Below, one piece after another: positions 36,831 through 49,800 of a stretch of DNA of 64,000 nt. Position 1 is the stretch's first letter. Every line of letters starts with the position of its first letter. A program made the translations under genes and the position numbers. Source of the DNA: Sphagnum compactum. Its lineage: Eukaryota; Bryophyta; Sphagnopsida; Sphagnales. The notes beneath the pieces were generated by a model. It saw only the letters and a program-made list of their open reading frames with translations. It was not told the origin of the DNA and searched no databases. The stretch spans positions 13,888,001 to 13,952,000 of the forward strand of contig OZ234494.1 of NCBI GenBank assembly GCA_965153455.1, written 5' to 3'.

Positions 36831-39800
36831 CCTTACCAGTCATAGAATTCATTAAGCAGACCATAGTTTAGTGCATTACCCCCAAAAAAATTTTGACCAA
36901 AAAAAATATAAAAAGTTGTTTCCTACGACAATTTGGAGATTTTCACATTAAAAATTCACTTTATCTTTCGTATACACTACTAACTCTCCCTCTCCACACC
37001 TTCCTTGTTGCTTTCCTTTGCTACTTTTCACGCATATACTATTTGACTTAGTATCCCCAACCAAAGCATATGCACATATATATATATATATTCAAAGTGA
37101 TGGATTCTACCTATGCATACATGCACGATTAGAGCACTTTTCAAGTACCATGCAAGAATGGTCTCTCCTTTGGCATATACTAACATTGACAATGTTTCAA
37201 TATATGCTTTCCTTTTCTTTTTTCTCTTTGTGAACTTTTTACACAATGCAAAGCACTTGACATTTCATTTTTTGATGTCATATTTCGCATAAAAAAGTTT
37301 TTAAATGTGTCATAAATAAGATGGTGTAAATCTATGTAATTTGTTAGGACTTGCATTCATGCATTCATTGTTTTGTGTGTTTTTGGAGAAGATGTTGAAT
37401 ATTTAGTTAGTTAGAATGAGGCAATGCTCACGTTGTTACTAAATCCTTACCTCCTATTTTGCCACACCATTTGGTGCATTTGTGTAATTGTGAACTTGTT
37501 GCCATTGTGAACAAGTATCACTCCAAGCTATTGATGTTCTAGGATGCTCAATCAATTGTTAACATTGAGACCCCCCCGCATGAATCTATGTGAACACATA
37601 CCACCACCAAGTTTCATCCCAAAAAAAAAGGGAAAAAAAAACACTTGATAAATGTGATCATCTCATGTCTTTCTAGTTTGGTTTTGTGGTGGACTTGTTT
37701 CCATTTTCATAAACATAACAATGGAGTTAGACTCTTCTATCTTGGGTTGAAAGAATAATGAGTATGAACTATCATGAACCCTTGATCTATCCCTTGAAAG
37801 GATAATGCAAGTGAAGCAATATGAGAAGTTGTTGTGATTATCTTCATCACATTTATCATGTAATCTCATTCACCAATATAACAAGGGCATAATGACTAGT
37901 CTAATTTATCTTGCAATACAATGATGCATGCCACGAACATTACTGAGTAGTCCATGAAACAATGGGATCTAGTGACATGCCATAAATGAAAATTCAGATT
38001 TGCCATAAATAAGGTAAATAGTTAAATTGTGGTTGATGCCGACTTTGAAGAGGGTTAGCACAATTTGACCGAGCAATATGTTTTTTGGAGGAAAAAAATT
38101 GGGATTTTTTTGGGAAAATTATGTCTTTCTAGTGCAAATTTTCATTAATTTTTCTATTTTGTTGAAAAAAATTGTCAATTTTTTTATATCACCAAATTAA
38201 GAAAAAAGACCCCAATGACTACTAAGCTCTTCTTCATCCTTTGGGGTTAACACTGCCATTTTTTGAGTTCCTCACAGTTTCATTGTTGGGATTGCCTAGC
38301 CCTCCTCCATAGGTCCATGCTCAAGAATAGATTTGGAACCCCCCCCTCCCCACCCATAGAGAATATTTGTGATGGCCCCTAAATATAAGATACCTGAGGT
38401 TAGTTGCAATAGACAATCTAGCATGTCCTATTGGTCGAATGTGGTCATGGGGATCAGACCAATTCTTTATAATTCATGGGTGATATGACACATGAATATG
38501 ATTTGATGCAAAACTCTATGGTGGTTTCATAATGGTCAAAACCCGCAAAATGGGAATGAAGGATTCCATTGCTTTGTGTGAGCCTTTCACTCCTTGGTTC
38601 AAAATTGGCCCAATTGTAAGTAAGAACATTCAATCAAGATGGATCATTCACGTAGATTAGTATCATGACACAAAAGACTTCCATTTTGGAGCGAACTTGT
38701 TGTGTGTGTGTGTGTTTTTGAGTTGCAAGTCTAAGTTACTTATGGTGGTTTGTTTGCGAAATTTCTTTCAAAGGTTGTTTAACAAGTAGTAAATAAGGCT
38801 AGGGGTACTCCTAAAAAACCATAGAAACTAGCGAAATGAACATTGTCAAGGGCACCAAATATAGTAAAATTTTCCACACAAAAAAAAAAAGTGAACTAAA
38901 CCCAATATGGAGCTGGCCAAGTATGCCCACCCCATCCCCTACCCAAAGTTCAAATAGGTACAAAACAATTGATACTTTTTCATATGATAAGCACAATAAC
39001 TACTTGTTTTGCAAGGGTTTCCGTGAACAAAACTTTGTTAGGAATGGTATGTATAATGAATGTCTAGATGAACTCGGTCTTATAGCTTTGGGGGGTTATC
39101 ATCATTGGAGGAACTAGATTGGAACAAAGTCTATCATATCTTGCACATGAGGACGACAATGAATGAATGACACGCACCCAAAGAAATTAAAAAATTCAAC
39201 AAAAAAACCAAAAGTATCCTTCCATGCTGACAATGTCGATCTCATATTCTACATCATGTGTTCGACAAAATTGAGGAGTTTTTCAATAAATGTGAAGTGA
39301 TATAAGAAGATGTCTAGAGGAGTGTTGCAACTCACAAGTGCGTCTAACATGTACGAGGTCATCAAACACAATTTTGTAAGGATTTTGAAAGTGGCTTTGG
39401 TGTCCAACAATTGAAGGGTTATTTTGTTGGCCTTGCCTACTACCAAGGCAAGGATATTGTTGTGTTTAGATTCATTATAGAGTACATAGTAGTAGCTTAA
39501 TGGATTTTGGCCCCTACTAGGTAATAATAATAGGTCTATTTTTACATGAGTATTTTTTGAAAGATAATATTTTGGCTTGTGTTGAAACTTGAGATTAGTT
39601 ATAATATCATGAAGGGTTTTGGTTTCTTTTTAGAGGATTTTTTTTTGAAGATTATATTTTTGCATGGTGAAATATTTGAGTTTTCATAATAATTCTTCTT
39701 TTGCCTTAAGATACATACTTTTAAAATGTGAATGGCAAGGCCACAGTGTGACACACCCCCTTGTTATTATTATTATTATTATTTTTATTGCATTCAATGG

Positions 39801-40366
39801 TGTGGTTTGGATCTAAAGGTCATCAAATCTGCAATATCTTGAAAAAGAAGAATTGTAGAGATAAATCCCATCCATTATGACCTCTCTCTCATCCACATAT
39901 CCCAAATGAGTCTTGGCATCAATGGAAGCACTCACTCACTCACTCACTCACTCATCCAAAGTGCACACATCTCCCAAAAGCACAACAAATCAAATTGGAG
40001 GACTACTACTACCAAGTTGGGTGGTAGACAAATGAGGGAGGGGTCTAAAAGGCCACTTTTGGGGCCTTTAATTTAGGGAAACTTTATTTGATGCCACTTT
40101 TTGTGTGCTTTAATTAGGCCACTTTTTGTGTGCTTTAATTAAACCCCACTTAATCTTTTAAGCTTTGATGAATAGCTAGGAATTATGCAACAACATTCAT
40201 CAAAAATTGAAATATTGCTTCTAAGAATTTTTAGGCCATGCGTGTGAAGTGCTGGACTTTTATACCAATTTTTTAATATTTTATTATTATTATTATTATT
40301 TATTTCTTTTTCATACTCTATTATTCATAAAAAAAAAGTGAAGAAAATTATGAAGTGTTTCATTTA
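36831..40366. other. AT-rich spacer with microsatellites
   Basis: No gene is recognised. Simple repeats include (TA)n near 37077-37092, (GT)n near 38700-38714, (TTA)n near 39763-39786, (ACTC)n near 39935-39955 and (ATT)n near 40280-40300. Frames such as 38836-39117 (+) have no known motif. Confidence 0.5.
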
Positions 40367-40719
40367 TTAACTCTTTGAATCGGTTTTTCTACAAAGTCGT
40401 CCCAAAGAAATGCCAATTTTTGGAGTGGAGGGGGCGTTACGTAAGTTTGATGTTACTTTAAATTGCCTCTCCACAAGCAAAGACGGAGGAAGCATCTTAG
40501 TGCCAAGAATCGTGTTGAAAATGTTGGCAATGTCGAACAAGTGTGGGTCCAGATTCACGTGCAAAGTAATGATACTCGGATGTGGATCGGGATGGGAGAA
40601 GGTAAAAAAGACGAATCAAAAGTATGTCGTCGAGGAGGGAGGGCTCCACACTAACTTCAAGCTTCAATAGGGGTGGGTACTCCCCATGCTCTAACGAAGG
40701 GGTATTAGTTAGGAATAAA

Positions 40720-40965
40720 ATTTGCATGCAACCAATAGAATTTGCATGCAACCAATGAGACGGCTGAATATACCCTCAAGAGGGTTCATCTTTTTTTCCT
40801 TGGGGGTGGGGGGGGGGGGTGTGGGCAATACAATATTTTTTATTTTTGTGTTCCCACCGTGTTCCTTAAGGGTGTTCCCAATAGCACCACACTTTTATCC
40901 CATATGGTTTTGCCCAAAGTTCTCCCCTTCTCACTTATAATATATGGGCTGAAAAGCACTAGACT
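40720..40965 (-). repeat. Dispersed repeat family R3, copy C (inverted)
   Basis: Read on the minus strand, it has gagaaggggagaactttggg, caaaaccatatgggataaaa, tgctattgggaacaccctt, a C-rich tract and cattggttgcatgcaaat, in the order of copies A and B. The plus strand begins with a short direct duplication of gaatttgcatgcaaccaat. Confidence 0.65.
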
Positions 40966-42324
40966 TTTTTTTTTTGGGCCCTTTTTTTCTTTTTTCTTTC
41001 CTTTCCGGCGTTTCCTTATATTTATTTCTTTATCTATTCCCCGGAAAAGCATTGACAATGGCATGACTAAAAGAAAATTGAAAAGAAAAAGATGAAAAAG
41101 GAGAAAGAAGTCATTGCTTTACACAAGAGAAGGGTAGCATAGCCCCTTTCATGGTGCCTAGCACTTGGGGGGGGAGGGGGGGGGGGGGGAACTAAAGCCC
41201 TGGTGCCTAGGCATCTCAAAATGACTTTTTAATGGCTTTTTACTCCCAAGAAATTTATGAAGAGAAAAAGTATTTATGGGCCTTTTTTTAATTAATTTTT
41301 TTTTTTCTAACAACCAACATTGGTGTATATAAATTAATAAACCTATATGCGTAAAAATGTATGTCCGTATGTGTATTTTAAAGCCCTTGGAGTGGGGCAT
41401 AGGCAACACTTACTTTTAAGAATGTCCCCGCCTTAGGCCATTACTCTACATAAAGGACCTATGAGAAATGGTTTTAAGAAAAAATTTCAACAGAAAAATA
41501 TGAGCAAAAGAGGGTGGTGATTTTGAAACACAAAATTGCCAATAGGAGTCTCTTGTGAGCAAAACTTGCACTAATTGCACTATGTAAAGGTTACCTCCAA
41601 ACAAAACACCCCATGATTTCTGAAAATGTGGGACCAAATGAAAAGCTACATCATTTCATAAGTCTCTCTTCCTTACAGGCAAGTCCAACTAAATAATTTC
41701 AATAATTCTTAAATATATGTTTATTAGGTATAAAAATTATTGTATAACCATGTAATTTTTAAAACCCATATAATAATGTATAAAAAATTATGTATACAAA
41801 TTTATATACTTATACTCAATGTGATTTTTTGGGGGAAAATTTTCGTCATTTTGAGAAAAAAAATTAAAAACAGGAATATTAAATTATCACAAGTTCCTTT
41901 TTTTTCTGAATACAAGTCATCGAAATTTGATAAGTTCAAACAAATTTGGTCAAAAATCACCACAACTACCTACAACATGAAAGGGTGCCAAAGATTTTTC
42001 TATTTTTATATTTTGAATATTTTTGCCAAATCTGGCTAAATATTCTTATGGGTGATCACCAATTGAGCAACATCACAAAATTGAGAATAAATACACACTG
42101 AAAGGCAGTCATTGGTAACGTTGAGCGATTAAACAGATTTGGGTTGAATTTCTAACAATATTTGAAAAAATATTTATATATTTGTGTAATTGCTATATTT
42201 TTGGGGGAGTGAAAAGTTACTATTCGAGTAAATTGTTTTAAAACAGAGGAAGTAAGCATCTTGAGAAGTGTTTTAGTGTTTACTACTTAGTACCCGACCC
42301 ACCCAGCGAAAATTATTTCTCACA
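40966..42324. other. AT-rich spacer
   Basis: No gene is recognised. A G-rich run lies at about 41166-41190. The stretch around 41995-42080 (ccaaatctggctaa, cttatgggtgat, acaaaattg) resembles 61885-61970 and is probably a dispersed repeat. Confidence 0.45.
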
Positions 42325-42820
42325 TCCAAGTTTAGTAATTTACCTTTTTTCCAACTACACAGAATAAAACTAAAAACTGAGACTACACTGTGCAAACAGG
42401 TGGGAGACTACTAATAGCAAACCACTTGGATGAATCATTGGCCAATCGGAAACAGGCAGCAACAGTCATATCATACTTATTACAATCCTGTATGGCAGTT
42501 GTTAAGCTCTGCTGTAATTTACTTTTTCCCAACTACACAGAAAAAAACTAAAAACTGAGACTACACTGTGCAAACAGGTGGGAGACTACTAATAGCAAAC
42601 CACTTGGATGAATCATTGGCCAATCGGAAACAGGGCAGCAACAGTCACATCATACTTATTCCAATCCTGTATGGCATAGCAGTTGTTAAGCTGTGCTGTG
42701 CCTTTCACCAGCCTTTGCAAAATGTGGAAAAATTGCTGGGCTAAAACCATAAAGCTGAGCAAACCAGTATGTTTTGACTTTTCTTCATCCAATGTTAATT
42801 TGCAGGTTCACATACTCAGC
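42325..42820 (+). mobile_element. Diverged relative of the 14289 MITE with an internal tandem duplication
   Basis: The stretch follows the interior of the 14289-14599 element in the same orientation: acttttttccaac, aactaaaactg, gcaaac/gcatgtgga, gaatcatt, ggccaatcg, cagggag/ggcagc, gctgtgctg, tttgacttttcttcat. It ends at 42801-42820 with tgcaggttcacatactcagc, matching that element's right terminus. About 180 bp is present twice in tandem (roughly 42340-42512 and 42513-42700) with few differences. The left terminus is too diverged to pair. Confidence 0.65.
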
Positions 42821-43079
42821 CGTGGCAGAGTTGCTCTACCGTGTAATAATAAGTAAGCATTGTTTGTTTTTTTCAATTTTGGGATGTTGCAATCATCCAC
42901 AAGCATATTTAGCCAAATGTGGCGATGTTATTCAATTTTAATGTGGGTGATTACTTTTAATAAAAAACTCGTTATGTGAGGAATGGTTGAAAAAAGGGAA
43001 TTTGCGACACGATATTCTTGTTCAAAAAATATGTTCTGCCAAATGGCGAAAATTTGCCACCAATTTTTTTTACTATAGC

Positions 43080-43843
43080 CTAAGGGGATAAGAGTTTTAC
43101 TAGACTTGCCGCGCTGATCGCCGCAGATGGTTCCGCGGGCGAATGGCGGTGCGCGGTCGGCGGCTTTCTCGCTCGCGCGCTTGCTTCCCTCCCTTGTTTG
43201 CTTTGCGTTGCGTTGCGTCCCCCTCTCCCCCTCCTCCTTGCGCCCACGCCGGTGGTGGATGTTCCCATGGACCGGAATCAGGCGCGGCATCTTTGCGGCA
43301 CTGGCTGCTTGGATGTGGCAAGGGCAACTGCGAATGGCCTTGGATTCACGGCGATCCGATCCGATTGCGAGGAGATGCGGAAAACGGGCGCGATTGTGCG
43401 GAGGAAAACAAAGCGGTGGGATGAGAGAGAGTAAAAGAGAAGACAAACAAAACAAAGAAAGAAAGGCGATAAAACGGGAAGTTTATTACCGAAAGAGAGA
43501 GAGAGATTCGTTGGATGCGATGCGGCGAATGGAGTGATCGGACTTAACTGAGGACGATGGGATGTGGAGGTGGGGGAGGTAATGAACGGGGAAAGAAAAA
43601 ACATCGAAAAAAAGAAAAAAGAAAGAAAAAAAAAAGGAGCGGATGCAAAAGCAGCCAAAAGGCACATTCGCATCGCCTGCCAATGGCCGAGGATTGCTGT
43701 TGTTTTAGTCTTGATCTTCTTGTCGTCGTCGTCGTCGCGGCTGCTCCTTGTGCTACTCAAGAGCAACGGTTTGTGACTGATGAGAGTGCCGTAAGTAGGA
43801 GGAGGAGAGCGGCGTCGCTTGTTGAACCACAGCTCTTGCTGCA
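43080..43843 (+). promoter_or_regulatory. GC-rich upstream/leader region of the H+-ATPase gene
   Basis: Base composition rises sharply at about 43080 and the region leads directly into the start codon at 43844. It contains CT- and GA-rich tracts and many short open frames on both strands. One of them, 43557-43931 (+), overlaps the main start in another frame. No TATA box or transcription start can be fixed, so promoter and leader cannot be separated. The many frames are best explained by high GC content rather than by proteins. Confidence 0.55.
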
Positions 43844-46800
43844 ATGGCGGCAGCTGGGGCAGCAGCCAATAACGATGGCAAGGAGCTTCCCAGCCTGCAC
43901 GATCTCAACAAAGAGACCGTGGACTTGGTAAAATTTCCTTTGTTGTTGCTGCTGCTGCTGCTACCGCTGCGGTGCTCAATTTTGTATTCCTGCAATGAAG
44001 GAAAGAATGGAGTGATGAATGATGATGATTCCGAGTTTCTTCTCCGTTGAATAGCCTCGATTTGCTTGCTACTTCTGGCGGAATTCTGCTGCTTTTTGAA
44101 GTGTTCCTTTTTGTGTACGGAATTGAAGAGAGAAGAAGAAGAAGAAGAAGAAAGAAAGAAAGAAAGAACCTGTGCTTGTCGTCGTCGTTCAGATTTATGT
44201 ACACCTCGCGAGTGAAGTTCTTGCAATGACTCGACCCTGTGTCTCATTCACCTCAACAAGTTTAGTGCAACTGTCGATTCTGCTGGCGTGCTTGTATGGT
44301 CATGTGACGGGAAATGATGAATATGAGAGAGAGCGAGAGAGAAAGAACAGAAGAGAGAGAAACAGAAGAGAGATGGGGACAGAAAGAAACGAGAAGACAA
44401 TGGAAAAGAAGCAACGGAATATACTACCTGGCTGACTCAATGAGCTCAGAGAGCTATGATCATGACACACAATACAACACACTTGCAGATAGTAAAATAA
44501 GATTGGTGAGAGAGAGAGCGAGAGAGTGTGTGTGTGTGTGTGTATGGGATGTTTTTATCAACATTCAATTGGGGACGGGGAACAGGAAAACATCCCGATC
44601 GAGGAGGTGTTTGAGCAGCTGAGATGTACAAAGGAAGGTCTCACTACAGATGAAGGAAACAACCGCCTTGCCATCTTTGGCTCCAACAAGCTTGAGGAGA
44701 AAGTGGTACAGTCTACGAATTCTTCCTTCCTTCGCCACTTCATCTGTTTTTTTTTTCCCAGAGGCATATCTGGGCATCCAGAAGAAGCTTCAAGCAGATG
44801 ATCCAAGATGTCAAGATTTCTCCTTCATAATTTCACCACTCCATTGCATAATTTCTGACTCCAAATTCAGGAAATTTTGGGGATAACAGATAATCCCCAA
44901 ATGGTTTGTGCTATGATGCCATCCTTAAACAGTGGGTATCAAGAACAACTAGCTAATGGAATTATGGGTTTTTGTTTGAAAAGATTCTTGATGGAATTAA
45001 GGGTTTTGTTTGAAAAGATTCTTCAAAATCTTTGCCTTGGTCAATTTTATTTCAGAATGGTAGAATCATAATCTCTTCACTAACCCAATTGCAGAACTAT
45101 TGAAGTTGAGGGACATCAATTGTTGGTTATACACCAACATCCCATGAGTGTAGTTAGAGTACCATCTTTACTCTTTTTTTTTTCTTCTGCAGATTCGCTA
45201 TCTTTTTCCCTTCCTGCTTTGATTGTTTGGGAATTTTTTTCTGAGACACAGTCTGGATCAGGCTTCTGTGCTGAGATTTTTGTGACTCTTCTTAATGCTT
45301 TTGTGCAGGAAAACAAGTTCCTCAAGTTTCTGGGTTTCATGTGGAACCCATTGTCATGGGTTATGGAAGCTGCCGCACTGATGGCTATTGTGTTGGCCAA
45401 TGGACAAGTATGGTGATCTATCTTTTTTATTTGGTTCCTGCTTTGATGTTATCATTGGTTTTGTTTTGTTTGTTCTGTTTGTGTTTTCCCCTGTCTTCTT
45501 CATTTTTGGCTTTGATTACAGTTTTGTGTGAAATACATCTCCAGGGCAAGCCACCAGATTGGGAGGATTTTCTGGGGATCCTAGTCTTGCTGCTTGTGAA
45601 CTCTACTATAAGTTTCATTGAGGAGAACAATGCTGGCAATGCAGCAGCTGCCCTCATGGCTCATCTTGCACCAAAGACCAAGGTCTGTCTTCAACACCTG
45701 TTTGATTTGTGCCAAAGCTGCTGCCAAGGGGTTGTGAAGTGAGCTGAGCCATCTGGACGTGGAGGACAAAGCTGAATGAGACTCTCTAAGACCACTGTGT
45801 TATTCTCCAGCATGGCCAGAAGCCTCCTGAAATTATGTGGACTTTGGTTTCTTGTGATGAATTGGTTCAACTGGTTAGAGGATTTTTATGCCTGAAAAGT
45901 GACACTGTGCAGTTATTGATTATGATATATGAAAAGCTATTTTGAACCAACTGCCAATCCCTCAAAGTGTTGACTGTCGTCTTTCGCACCATAGCAGTGA
46001 AGCTAGTTCTAGTCATAACTTTTTTCTTGCTGTCAGGTGCTGCGTGATGGGAACTGGTCTGAGCAGGATGCTGTGATCCTGGTACCTGGAGATATCATCA
46101 GCATAAAATTGGGTGACATCATTCCTGCTGATGCTCGCCTTCTTGATGGAGACCCTTTGAAAATTGACCAGGTGCTACACAAATCATTTTATTGAGTGCA
46201 GACATGTTCAGAATAAAAAGCCTCTTCTTGTGCTCTTGGCTAGGTACTTGGATTTAGTCTGTGATATCAAGATGTTGAAACTGGTAAATGCCTACTCATG
46301 AGTCATTACATCTGGAGTACACTGAACAGCATGGCAAGCAACTTGATTGTGTAGTTCATGCAACCTTAGGCAATACAAAGTCTTGAGGAATCGTCCAGAT
46401 TTGTAAAAGCTTTTCTCACATAATCTGGTTTGCTGATTGCCTTTCGTTGACCAGTCTGCACTGACGGGTGAATCAATGCCAGCCACAAAGAAGCCAGGAG
46501 ATGAGGTGTTTTCTGGATCTACATGTAAGCAAGGCGAGATTGAAGCTGTTGTCATTGCCACTGGTGTGCACACCTTTTTTGGAAAGGCTGCTCACTTGGT
46601 TGACTCCACAAACAATGTGGGCCATTTCCAAAAGGTGCCACTTCTTCTGATCATTCTTCTTATTTCCATGGGGGACCCGTGTTAGAGGATGTTATGGTAG
46701 CTGGTCACTACTGTACATGTTTTTGTTGAAGGTCACTAAACATGCATATGACAATCACCATTGTTCACATAACTCCTGAGTTTTTGCTGTAGTTTTGTGC

Positions 46801-49800
46801 TTTATCCTCTTTCTCCTGTTTGCTGGCATAATGTTGGATCTGAAATCTATATCCTTATGATTTAGTCAACTCCCAATTCTTTCAAGGGTGACTTCAATTG
46901 TACAGGTGGAGAAATTCCCAATGCCTATGAAGACATGCTTGTCTGAATCAGCATTCTCTCCCTTCCCTGCATGGTTTCCATCTCTTCTATATCAACATGG
47001 CACACATGATGATCAAGATTTTTATGGGATTTTGCAGGTGCTTACAGCAATTGGTAATTTCTGTATTGTTTCGATTGCCATTGGCATTGTTATCGAAATC
47101 ATTGTCATGTTCCCTATCCAGCATCGCAATTACCGTGAGGGAATCAACAATCTATTGGTGTTGCTCATTGGTGGCATCCCTATTGCCATGCCCACAGTTC
47201 TATCTGTCACCATGGCAATTGGTTCCCACCGACTGTCTCAACAGGTCCATTTGTCTTCCCACTTTCTCACACGTATGTTCCTCCAGGTTGTGGGCATGGA
47301 CTTGGAAGCCTGGTATTGTTCAAGTGATCGTGAAACTCTTTGGTTGAAAGCAGGGTGCTATTACAAAGCGCATGACTGCCATTGAGGAGATGGCTGGAAT
47401 GGATGTGCTATGCAGTGACAAGACAGGAACACTTACCTTGAACAAGCTGACAGTTGATAAAAATCTTGTTGAGGTATATTTTATTTCTGAGATCAGAATA
47501 TTGCTCTTTGTACCCAAATTGTACACAGTTCAAATGCCATGTCGCTGAAAAGGTCATCTTTTGTAGGTTTATGACAGTACCAGGGCAGGCTCTCCTCTTG
47601 GCCCACATTTCCAGAAGCACTGTGAATGTCATGCAAACTGACCCTGTTTGGAGGGCTTTATTGCATTTGAACTTATACGAACATGTTTTCAATCACTTCT
47701 GAACTCAGTTGTGACAATGGATTGCAGGTATTTGCCAAGGGCGTTGACAGGGATTTGGTATGCTTGCTAGCAGCCAGAGCATCCAGGCTTGAAAATCAGG
47801 ATGCCATTGATGCAGCCATTGTTGGAATGCTCGCTGATCCCAAAGAGGTAAGAACTTGACATTTCTCAGTGGAACAGATGGAGGAGGTTGGGGACTAGTT
47901 AGCTTAATGTTTCTGCAATGACTTGGACAGTTAAGGTCATGTATGTGTGAATATTTGCAGGCACGTGCAAACATAACAGAGGTTCATTTCCTCCCATTCA
48001 ACCCTGTGGACAAGCGGACAGCTCTGACTTACATTGATGGTGCTGATGGAAAATGGTATCGTGCAAGTAAAGGTGCTCCTGAGCAGGTGCTGCTATACCT
48101 CCTATGTCCATGGACCTTCCAACATCTCTTGCCTGCTTCCAATCTTATATTTTCTTCGCAAGGTTTTTGCTGGTTGCTGCAACGAGGAAAAAGAAACATA
48201 GAAAAGATAATTCAGCTGTTCACTATATAAAAAACCATTTTCTATACATGTTTTGACATACTAATGTTTCTGGTGCACCCCTGCATGATAGTTGGCTATC
48301 ACACGACAGTCATGGATGTCACCTTCTTAGAAGTAGGGGTGGGGTATGAAGATATGTAAGATTGGAAGGAGGTGGTCACAGGTTGTGGTGTGAAATGCAT
48401 ATTTGCATGTCAGTTTTGAAGTATCTTGTGTACCCCTTGTTACCAACTGATGCTATACAGTATTTGAAAAAAAGTATTGACTTCAAAGAGGACAACCCTT
48501 GTAGAGTACAGCATTATTCTTGTTTTTTGGCTTACAGACCATCAGTTGGTAATGACTTTTGGACTGGCAGATACTGGATTTGACTGCCAACAAAGCAGAG
48601 ATTTCTGCAAGGGCCCATTCTGTGATTGACAAATTTGCAGAGCGAGGGCTTCGGTCCTTGGGTGTTGCCAGGCAGGCAAGTACTCTTGATGCTCCATGTT
48701 GTTCTCAGCCTAATGAGGACTAAAAGGTTCTTCACAATAAAGTTTGTAGCTTTCTACACCATGGTTTTGTTGGTAGATGCACAAAGGGATGAGGCATACT
48801 ATACTTGTCGTCTTGCCTTGATAGGCAGATGAAAATGTGACTGTATTCATGCAGAATTTAGCTTAGAAGAAATGGTGAGAGTAGAGACAGTGATGATTCT
48901 ACTTACAGAGTGTCTATCTCAACTCAGGACAGAGGTTTGTTGCCCAAAATTTGGGCTGCTGATTATATACTTATCTGCACCTACTGTCAGAAGCTGATGA
49001 AGTCAGTAAGTATTGATAGATTTTTATGGTTCTATCCTCCTTTACCAAGTCATTGATTGGAGGTATTGAGAGCTGTTGAGACTTCAAAGGGTATTTTCAA
49101 CTAATCAAACCATCCCTCCTGGAAACAGCAACATGTTCAGGATTTGAATCAGTGAAATTGTCAACAATGCAGGAAGTTCCAGAGCAAAGCAAAGAAAGTG
49201 CAGGAGGCCCTTGGGAATTCTGTGGATTGTTACCTCTCTTTGATCCACCTCGACATGACAGTGCTGAGACTATTAAACGCGCCCTTAACCTTGGGGTGAA
49301 TGTCAAAATGATTACAGGTACCTGGAAAAAGCTTGTGATATAAATATTCCTGTTGTGGTAGTGTGGTTACATTGTATGCAGGTGCTTTTAAGTTGGAATG
49401 GATTGGCTGTTGTTCCTTTGTGCAAGTCTTGTCAAGCTCAGTACAGGTGATTGTGACTGTGGATTGTGTGTGAGCACATTAACTCATGGTGTTAAGCAAC
49501 AACATCACAGGTGACCAACTCGCGATTGGAAAGGAAACAGGCCGTCGTTTGGGGATGGGTACCAACATGTACCCCTCATCCTCTCTGCTGGGACAGCACA
49601 AGGATGAAAGCCTTGCTGCCTTACCTATTGATGAGCTCATAGAGAAGGCAGATGGTTTTGCTGGCGTCTTTCCAGGTTATTACTTTTCTAAAAGGTTCTG
49701 TCTTTGGTTTTTGAGCCAGCTGAAGCGCATGCTACAAGTTCTTCATGTCTATCATGTGTTTCCTTGTAATGCTGCATGTGATATCATTTTGTTCCATGAG

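Noticed and set aside
36380-36864. Minus-strand frames of 142 and 87 codons with repeated VFP/NMF words
   Set aside because: These are repeat translations of the three-copy R3 family, and the same words appear in the other copies in different frames.
43127-43844. Several open frames on both strands (up to 188 codons) upstream of the proton pump
   Set aside because: They are low-complexity serine-, arginine- or lysine-rich translations of GC-, CT- and GA-rich leader DNA that overlap each other in every register. No motif is recognisable.
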